From assembly GCF_024584705.1 (NCBI RefSeq), contig NZ_CP097384.1:1674001-1738000 (forward strand): a DNA stretch of 64,000 nucleotides, read 5' to 3'. Positions 58,620-64,000 of this stretch are shown piece after piece (the stretch's first letter is position 1; every line of letters starts with the position of its first letter). This DNA comes from Blastopirellula sp. J2-11. Lineage in GTDB: Bacteria; Planctomycetota; Planctomycetia; Pirellulales; Pirellulaceae. The position numbers and the translations under genes are program-made. The notes below the pieces were generated by a model. That model was given only the letters and a program-made list of their open reading frames with translations. It was not told the origin of the DNA and ran no database searches.

Positions 58620-59729
58620 ATGGCGAAGTCTGGCGGCACCAAGAAAAAGGCGTACTGGGAGGAATACTCAAATCTTCAACGCGTGAAACACGACTTGATT
58701 CAAGACTATTTGGGAGGCTGGTTTCCGAAGATCACCAAGTGGAATGGACGCGTTGTTTATATCGATACCCATGCAGGACGCGGAACGCACCTCAAGGGTG
58801 AACTTGGCTCTCCGTTGGTAGCACTTGATACGCTTTTGAACCATCGAGCCTTAGAAATGGTGACAAGTGGAGGAGAAGTCGTCTTCACCTTCATTGAGCA
58901 TAATGCAGAGAACTTGGCCGCGCTTGAAAGTGAACTTAAGGCGAAAGAACCTTTGCCGAAAGGAGTTAAGGTTTATCCACACGAGGGCGATAGCTTTGAG
59001 CTTATTGATTCTTGGGTGTCGGAACTCGAAGCAGAAAATAAGTCGCTAGCACCCAGTTTTGTGTTCTGTGATCCTTTTGGATTTTCTGTGCCGGGGGAAT
59101 TGCTACATCGCCTGATGAAGTTCAACAGGGTTGAACTCTTTGTGAACATCATTTGGCGCGAGCTAGACATGGCAATGGCGCAAGGGCGAAACGGGACCAT
59201 TAAGGATGGGATGCGGCAAACGCTGGACCTTATTTTCAATGGTCATGACTGGCTCAATGAGATTGACGGTGAAACCTCGGACGAGCGAGCCGACCAGTGT
59301 GCAAACCTCTTTCGAGAAATTGTCGGTGCAAGATGGGGCACGTTTATTCGTATGGTGGACAATGGCCGAACTCGCTATTTTCTGCTGCACTTAACCAATC
59401 ATGAAGCGGGCCGAGACCTAATGAAGAACTGCATTTGGTCGGCTTGCCCAGACGGCGGCTATTACGCTCGTAAGTCTGATGATCCAAAGCAGCAGCACCT
59501 AATCATGCCAGAACCGGACATGGGACCCATCGAAGACTGGGTCCGGTTTCAGTTGGTTCAAGGTCCAAGGCGATGGAAAGAACTTCACGAATTAGTGCGT
59601 GAAGAAGTTTGGTTAGAAAAGCACGTAAACGAGATTGTGCGAGGTCTCCGGAAGGATGGAAGCATTGTTGCTGAAGACTACGAAGGTCGCTTCAGTGCGA
59701 GCGCAAATCCACGCCTGAGACTTGTCTAA
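58620..59729 (+). CDS. tcmP: three-Cys-motif partner protein TcmP
   Basis: 369 residues from ATG 58620; ATGs at 58581 and 58596 are in frame but precede the usual KKxYWEEYSNLQ start. TcmP features: YWEEYSNLQRVKHDLIQDYLGGWFPK, YIDTHAGRGTHLKGELGSPLVAL (like methyltransferase motif I), and VFCDPFGFSVP (like motif IV). The C-terminus looks like a winged helix (WKELHELVREEVW). The family is defined by being encoded with three-Cys-motif proteins, as here. The biochemical role is not established. AT-richer than the host genes. Confidence 0.88.
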   Translation: MAKSGGTKKKAYWEEYSNLQRVKHDLIQDYLGGWFPKITKWNGRVVYIDTHAGRGTHLKGELGSPLVALDTLLNHRALEMVTSGGEVVFTFIEHNAENLAALESELKAKEPLPKGVKVYPHEGDSFELIDSWVSELEAENKSLAPSFVFCDPFGFSVPGELLHRLMKFNRVELFVNIIWRELDMAMAQGRNGTIKDGMRQTLDLIFNGHDWLNEIDGETSDERADQCANLFREIVGARWGTFIRMVDNGRTRYFLLHLTNHEAGRDLMKNCIWSACPDGGYYARKSDDPKQQHLIMPEPDMGPIEDWVRFQLVQGPRRWKELHELVREEVWLEKHVNEIVRGLRKDGSIVAEDYEGRFSASANPRLRLV

Positions 59730-59750
59730 AAATTTGTAGGAGTATCGTCG

Positions 59751-60473
59751 ATGAAGTCAAAAATTGAATGGACAGAATCGACATGGAACCCAATTACGGG
59801 TTGCAACAAGATTAGCCCGGGGTGCAAACATTGTTACGCGGAAACTATGGCCCTTCGTCTTAAAGCGATGGGTGCAGAAAAGTACGCGAATGGGTTTGAG
59901 TTGACGCTCCACAAGGATGTTCTCTATCAACCACTCAAGTGGAAGAAGTCGCAAGTCATTTTTGTGAATTCAATGAGCGACCTTTTTCATGACCATGTTC
60001 CGTTGGACTTCATTCAAGAAGTCTTTGACGTGATGAGGCGATCACACTGGCATCAATTTCAGGTGCTCACAAAACGGTCTAAGCGGCTTGCAGAAATAGC
60101 GTCAGAGATTGATTGGCCGTCGAACGTATGGATGGGCGTAAGTGTTGAGAATAGCGACTACACTTTCAGAATCGATGACCTACGCGTGACAAATGCCGCT
60201 ATTCGATTTCTTTCTCTGGAGCCATTGCTAGGGCCGCTAGCAAATTTGAACTTGGATGGAATTCATTGGGCAATTGTTGGCGGTGAATCTGGCCGCGGGG
60301 CGCGACCAATCGAAAAAGATTGGGTGCTAGAAATTCGTGACCAATGCCAAGAAGCCGAAGTTCCATTCTTCTTTAAGCAATGGGGCGGCGTGAATAAGAA
60401 GAAGGCTGGAAGGATGCTTGACGGCCAGGAGTACAGTGCGTTACCGCGTTCTGTCGAGCCCGTGTTTGCATAG
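59751..60473 (+). CDS. three-Cys-motif protein, phage Gp37/Gp68 (DUF5131) family
   Basis: 240 residues with TAGGAG eight bases upstream of ATG 59751. Cys18, Cys25 and Cys28 in [14 protein letters not shown] form the three-Cys motif, which could hold a [4Fe-4S] cluster as in radical-SAM-like folds. Other blocks: [36 protein letters not shown] and FFFKQWGG. Family members occur in phages and islands; the reaction is unknown. It lies 21 bases after tcmP and a terminator follows, so the two form an operon. Confidence 0.9.
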   Translation: MKSKIEWTESTWNPITGCNKISPGCKHCYAETMALRLKAMGAEKYANGFELTLHKDVLYQPLKWKKSQVIFVNSMSDLFHDHVPLDFIQEVFDVMRRSHWHQFQVLTKRSKRLAEIASEIDWPSNVWMGVSVENSDYTFRIDDLRVTNAAIRFLSLEPLLGPLANLNLDGIHWAIVGGESGRGARPIEKDWVLEIRDQCQEAEVPFFFKQWGGVNKKKAGRMLDGQEYSALPRSVEPVFA

Positions 60474-60569
60474 GCTTGGAATCTGCCCGACGGCCTGTTT
60501 GTTCGTCGGCTCTTTTGTCGCAATCTCGCTATTTAGTTTGGCAGTTGCTTTGGCGTCCCAAAAGAAAAA

Positions 60570-60605
60570 GGACTCGCGTCAATTAAATTTGACGCAAGTC
60601 CTTTA
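60570..60605 (+). terminator. terminator after the tcmP/three-Cys pair
   Basis: A 13-bp stem with one mismatch (60570-60582 with 60589-60601) and a six-base loop, flanked by an A-run on the left and CTTTATT on the right, so it may work in both directions. It is about 100 bases after the three-Cys stop. Confidence 0.7.
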
Positions 60606-60734
60606 TTATCAAGTAGCCGAGGCGGGGCTATCTCATTCTATAGCTAAACTCTTAGCTCGCTTACTCTTGCAAGCAAAAGACAAAAGCGGCTGATGCTGTA
60701 ACTGATGCTATTGGCCATTTTCGACTTCGCTAGG

Positions 60735-61031
60735 TTATGCACGCCGACGTTTTTGCTGGGAAGCGTTTGACCGCTTGGAGTTACGCAGCGAGTTCGATGT
60801 CGAGTTAGCAGAACGACTAGACATGAGAGATATCGACGTCATAACAGAGTCGAGAACAGTTGCAACTAACGCTGGAAATTGAGCTATTTTCGCGTCTGCT
60901 TGAATGGAAAGGGTAGCGCGTATCAGAACGTCCGCAATATTGGACAGCAAGGACGAAGCGAAGCAGTCCGCGACTTGTTTATCCAATTCCGGTAAACGAA
61001 GGGGTTGCTGGAGTACAGAGACGCGCCACAA
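60735..61031 (-). CDS. doubtful small basic-tailed protein
   Basis: 98 codons from a TTG at 61031, with no ribosome site. The predicted peptide has two helical stretches (VADCFASSLLSNIADVLIR and similar) and a Ser/Arg/Lys-rich tail ending QQKRRRA, giving it a protein-like look. No family is recognised and there is no ATG near the start, so it may be a chance frame. Confidence 0.25.
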   Translation of the reverse strand: MWRVSVLQQPLRLPELDKQVADCFASSLLSNIADVLIRATLSIQADAKIAQFPALVATVLDSVMTSISLMSSRSANSTSNSLRNSKRSNASQQKRRRA

Positions 61032-61078
61032 TCAAATCCTGGAATAAAACACGCCGATCTGCAGCTAGTTGCATACCG

Positions 61079-61121
61079 GACATTTAATGACACTTTGTGA
61101 CATTCGCGACATTTCCGGACA
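61079..61121. promoter_or_regulatory. five phased GACA boxes
   Basis: GACA begins at 61079, 61089, 61099, 61108 and 61118, i.e. steps of 10, 10, 9 and 10 bases. The outer two are both CCGGACA. Helical phasing suggests binding by a protein on one DNA face, as with iterons or recombinase arm sites. Confidence 0.5.
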
Positions 61122-61382
61122 AATCCAAAATAACTGGAACTGGGGGTCGATACACCTCGGAGCAATTGCCATAATTAGCAAAGTCAGGTAGGCCGAAGCC
61201 GGCGAAAGTCGCCATCGGCCAAGACTGTAGTTTGAGACGAGCGCATAAAAAATGCCCAGACTCTTCATTCTTAAATCGCCAACTTTTGCACGGTGAGCGA
61301 TTTAAGGATGTGTAAGCAAAGTCCAGGCGAACATCTTTGTAGAGTTCGCTGATCGACCCGTCAAGGCATTTGCGGCGTGAGT

Positions 61383-61409
61383 CTCCTTTCATTTTTCCAT
61401 TGGAAGGAG
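61383..61409 (+). promoter_or_regulatory. hairpin covering the DUF1580 ribosome site
   Basis: CTCCTTTCA (61383-61391) pairs with TGGAAGGAG (61401-61409) with one G-U pair, across a nine-base loop. The right arm is the Shine-Dalgarno sequence of the next gene, so folding could limit its translation. Confidence 0.45.
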
Positions 61410-61416
61410 TCTATCT

Positions 61417-61629
61417 ATGACGACGGAATTTAAAGCTGAAGAGAAGATTCGCCTGCGAAAGGCGGCCCAATTCTACCCGGTCAAGGTCTGCGGCGAGACC
61501 GTCCGACGACATGCCCAAATCGGCGTAAATGGCCTCAAATTAGAGGCCGTGCGCGTTGGTGGACGGTTCTTTACCTCCCAAGGCGCCGTCGAACGCTTCA
61601 ACCAAGCGCTCAACGAGCCATTGAACTAA
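61417..61629 (+). CDS. DUF1580 protein
   Basis: 70 residues from ATG 61417, with AAGGAG seven bases upstream. The pattern IRLRKAAQFYPVKVCGETVRRHAQIGVNGLKLEAVRVGGRFFTS matches DUF1580, a planctomycete family of small helix-turn-helix-like proteins. It probably binds DNA. It is the first gene of a three- or four-gene replication/mobility-like set. Confidence 0.85.
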   Translation: MTTEFKAEEKIRLRKAAQFYPVKVCGETVRRHAQIGVNGLKLEAVRVGGRFFTSQGAVERFNQALNEPLN

Positions 61630-61644
61630 GGAAGGGGCGTGGAA

Positions 61645-61869
61645 ATGGATATCCAGAAGGTACTGCTGCGCCCAGAGGAAGCGGCCGAGGCGTTTGGGAT
61701 TTGCCCCAGGACGTTGCGAAAGTGGGTTTGCGACCACGGTCTGCCGAGTCTAACCGTCGACGGCAACACTCGCTATTACATGCCCGTGTGTGAAGAATGG
61801 ATTCGCACCAGAATGCAGGGAGGTACGCCAGATGCTAAAGCAGGCGATCGATCTAGCGCCGACGCATGA
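61645..61869 (+). CDS. excisionase-like helix-turn-helix protein
   Basis: 74 residues from ATG 61645, with AAGGGG seven bases upstream; GTG 61639 is less likely. MerR/Xis-type fold: LLRPEEAAEAFGICPRTLRKWVCDHGLPSLTVDGNTRYY. These small factors guide site-specific recombination or replication of integrative elements. It overlaps the next gene by 38 bases. Confidence 0.85.
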   Translation: MDIQKVLLRPEEAAEAFGICPRTLRKWVCDHGLPSLTVDGNTRYYMPVCEEWIRTRMQGGTPDAKAGDRSSADA

Positions 61870-63550
61870 CGTCGACGTTGAGGCCGGGACGATCGCCTGT
61901 AACTTGCTTAAGTGCGAACTGATTCAACTGCACCCGTTGCCGTTGGATTATTTCCATGTCCCCCAGTATCGCGAACTTTATAGCGTGATGCTGGAATTGG
62001 ACGGCGAAGGCATTCCATGCGACGACCTGGCGATTTTAGTGGATCGGGTTACACGCCGCGGCTTCGATCGTGGCGACTTCGCCCCATTGATCGCGTCACT
62101 CTTGAAGCGAGAGCCGAACGCGTTCAACTTTGAGTATTACCGCGGAATTCTTGCGACTTGCTTTGAACGACGAAAATTAGAATCGCTGGCTTCTGAGCAG
62201 ACTTCGCTATTGCAAAGCGGCGCCGATAACGCGACGATTCAGGCAATGCTGATCCGCCGTACCTCCGAAATTGAAGGGGGGACTGGGGGGCGGTCTAAAG
62301 GCTTCGACGCTTTTAGTTGTGCCGACTTGTTGGATTCCAATCAGACGCGCGATTGGCTCCTGCCGGGCGTCCTGACCCGTTTCGAGCCGGCGTTGATTGT
62401 CGGCCCGTCCAAATCGCTTAAAACGTCGTTCGCCGTCGACCTGTGCGCCACGTTGGCGACTGGGGGAAGCTTTCTAGGGAACTTCCCCGCGGAGCGGTCC
62501 TTTCGTGTCGGTATCATGAGCGGCGAGTCAGGACCGCAGACGTTGACTGACCTAAGCCAGCGATGGTCAAGGGCTGCCGGCGTCGATCTTCGCAGCATCG
62601 AAAACCTTGTCTGGTCGTTCAAGATTCCAAACCTTGCCGACCCGGCTAGCATGCTCGAGCTACGGCGCTGGATACGTTCCAACTCGCTCGAGGTCGTTCT
62701 ATTCGACCCGCTGTATCTGATGGCCCCAGGCGCCGACCCTAGCAGCGTCTTCGCTATGGGGGCGATGTTACGGGAACTGGCGAGTCTTTGTCTCGATACC
62801 GGAGCGACGCCGATTCTTTGCCATCACACGAAAAAGTCGATCGAACCGCGCGTCTTGGAACTGGCTGATATGGCCGGCGCCGGCTGTCAGGAATTTGCGC
62901 GGCAATGGTTCTTGATCAACCGTCGCAAGTTGTACGTATCTGGAAGTGGATTTCATGAGATGTGGTTATCGATCGGCGGTAGTGCCGGGCATGGGGGATG
63001 CTGGGGCGTCGACGTCTATGAAGGCAAGTTAGACGACCCCAACGGGCGCCGCTGGGATGTCACGCTGTACGATCCGCGCGACGTCAAGGACTTGGAAGCG
63101 AAAGCCGAAATCAGCGTTGTTGATGACGCTCGGCGCCGGAAAGTTCGATCGGCTGTTGAGTTTCTTTGCGACCAAGATGCAACCAAATCGAAGATCAAAT
63201 CTCACTCTAAATTGAGTGGTTCCCAGTTCAACGAAACATGGGAACAGATGGTCGAAAGCGGCGAAGTCATCGAGGACGGAACTGTCGAATTAGGTAACCA
63301 CAAGCCAACCAAAATCTTCAAGTTAGGGGAAGGGTGGGAGACTAGGAATTCAAGACTAGGAATAGGACTCCCAACGTCGGTCGGAACAGCGGGACAGACG
63401 GGGGCCCCTAAGGGGGCCTCCCCGTCCTGTCCTCCTGTTCCTCCGACTGGCGACGACTGCGGGAAGAGTAGGACAGGACAAAATGGAATCGACCCAGGCG
63501 TCGACTGGCACAAGTTCCCAGCCGATTCCATGGAAGGGGCGACGGCATGA
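61832..63550 (+). CDS. DnaB_N / RepA-type AAA ATPase (primase-helicase-like)
   Basis: 572 residues from ATG 61832, with AGGGAGGT seven bases upstream inside the preceding gene. Residues 1-110 look like the DnaB N-terminal domain. The central RepA/AAA_25 ATPase has a Walker A variant GPSKSLKTSFAVDL, Walker B VVLFDPLYLM and sensor LCHHTKKS. A winged-helix-like part and a Gly/Pro-rich tail follow. It probably loads or unwinds DNA for an integrative element or plasmid-like replicon. No origin is identified; the GACA array 0.7 kb upstream is a candidate. Confidence 0.82.
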   Translation: MLKQAIDLAPTHDVDVEAGTIACNLLKCELIQLHPLPLDYFHVPQYRELYSVMLELDGEGIPCDDLAILVDRVTRRGFDRGDFAPLIASLLKREPNAFNFEYYRGILATCFERRKLESLASEQTSLLQSGADNATIQAMLIRRTSEIEGGTGGRSKGFDAFSCADLLDSNQTRDWLLPGVLTRFEPALIVGPSKSLKTSFAVDLCATLATGGSFLGNFPAERSFRVGIMSGESGPQTLTDLSQRWSRAAGVDLRSIENLVWSFKIPNLADPASMLELRRWIRSNSLEVVLFDPLYLMAPGADPSSVFAMGAMLRELASLCLDTGATPILCHHTKKSIEPRVLELADMAGAGCQEFARQWFLINRRKLYVSGSGFHEMWLSIGGSAGHGGCWGVDVYEGKLDDPNGRRWDVTLYDPRDVKDLEAKAEISVVDDARRRKVRSAVEFLCDQDATKSKIKSHSKLSGSQFNETWEQMVESGEVIEDGTVELGNHKPTKIFKLGEGWETRNSRLGIGLPTSVGTAGQTGAPKGASPSCPPVPPTGDDCGKSRTGQNGIDPGVDWHKFPADSMEGATA

Positions 63551-63825
63551 CCACGGACCGACAGCGAAACCCACACGCCAACTTGCCGCGCGGCGTTCCC
63601 GGCGACTGGCAGACCGGGCCGGCTTTGGGCGACCGATGGCCATTGAGTTTTTGCGATGCCTTGCCGGCGTTGGTATTGGTTGCGGCGAAACCGCGGTCGG
63701 ACTTCTGCCGAGGCGCCGCGGTCATGGTGGATCGTAAGACGATCAGGAACCGGATGGACGTAATCCCCGCCATGGGCTTGAGGCAGCGGGAGGGAACGGA
63801 CGGACTATCTCTAAGGATGGGGTGA
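63547..63825 (+). CDS. small hypothetical protein coupled to the RepA-like gene
   Basis: 92 codons; the ATG overlaps the previous stop (ATGA), typical of coupling. The peptide is Arg/Gly-rich with VMVDRKTIRNRMDVIPAMGL, perhaps a short helical segment. No family is recognised. Overlapping frames make it uncertain. From 63826 to 64000 I see nothing identifiable. Confidence 0.4.
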   Translation: MTTDRQRNPHANLPRGVPGDWQTGPALGDRWPLSFCDALPALVLVAAKPRSDFCRGAAVMVDRKTIRNRMDVIPAMGLRQREGTDGLSLRMG

Positions 63826-64000
63826 ACGGGGGGAAAACCGTCTTATTGAAAGACGATAGAAGGACCCGGCGAGGTGGGGGGGCGTGGGGCCTGTTGAATC
63901 TTGCTTTTGTGGCGTTTCCCCTCCCGAATTGCGCGGTCGAATTACATCGCCCATCCAAGTGAACGCTGCAAAGAAAAAAGGCCTCGCCACTGATCCGAAT

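Larger units (their letters stand above)
60474..61416. other. 943-base region with terminator and GACA array
   Basis: Between the three-Cys gene and the DUF1580 gene. It contains a terminator (60570-60605), one doubtful minus-strand frame (60735-61031), a phased GACA array (61079-61121) and a hairpin at 61383-61409. No confident gene. Confidence 0.5.

Noticed and set aside
60418-60693. 91-codon plus-strand frame after the three-Cys gene
   Set aside because: It overlaps the three-Cys gene and runs through the terminator hairpin.
61084-61392. 102-codon minus-strand frame divergent from DUF1580
   Set aside because: Its end crosses the GACA array and its start lies in the hairpin; no Shine-Dalgarno or family pattern.

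Overview
The window is bacterial chromosomal DNA from a planctomycete, most likely of the Pirellulaceae (Blastopirellula/Bremerella-like). The grounds are the gene families present: cytochrome oxidase genes mixed with cupredoxin and CxxCH proteins, MoxR/DUF58/vWA clusters, PDZ/thioredoxin-like secreted proteins, NPCBM and DUF1580 proteins, and an N-terminal LERRE-type motif on a giant surface protein. Genus-level placement is inference. No rRNA or CRISPR was found, and no tRNA was recognised by eye.

Layout. (1) 1-14.6 kb: an aerobic respiration locus. It holds a c-type cytochrome (cut by the window start), two cupredoxin-like secreted proteins, a diheme cytochrome c lipoprotein, coxB, coxA, ctaA, ctaB, coxC with a large hydrophilic insertion, a COX4-like subunit, an ABC exporter pair, a tandem SCO fusion and a DUF420 protein. 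These are the electron donors, oxidase core, haem A synthesis and copper-site assembly of one aa3-type oxidase. (2) 14.7-30.5 kb: a PQQ-like beta-propeller protein, then a tight run of eight genes: MoxR ATPase, DUF58, two membrane vWA proteins, a 1206-residue coiled-coil membrane protein, a Gln-rich protein, a Tat-exported squalene-cyclase-repeat protein and an NPCBM protein. The run looks like one envelope-associated system. (3) 30.5-38.2 kb: a DUF1569 protein, eboB and eboA with a terminator, hemB, then folE2, MazG-like, a prepilin-peptidase-like protein lacking one catalytic motif, queD and mogA. (4) 38.3-47 kb: a hybrid histidine kinase, a probable pyrophosphate-type PEP carboxykinase, a thioredoxin-like/haem/PDZ fusion and an IlvD-family dehydratase. 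(5) 47-57.8 kb: an intergenic 39-bp minisatellite, hsp20 behind a near-perfect sigma-54 site, GT2-DUF2304-TMTC-like glycosylation genes, an 1144-residue surface protein with four carbohydrate-binding-like modules, and small stress genes.

(6) 58 kb to the end is different in character. It is visibly AT-richer up to about 61.4 kb and looks like a mobile or genomic island. It carries a gene remnant, a TcmP + three-Cys-motif (Gp37/Gp68) pair, a 0.9 kb mostly non-coding stretch with a phased array of five GACA boxes, and a DUF1580 - excisionase-like - DnaB_N/RepA-type ATPase module. The TcmP/three-Cys pair with its neighbouring replication-like module, and the MoxR-coiled-coil operon, are the best candidates for poorly described systems.
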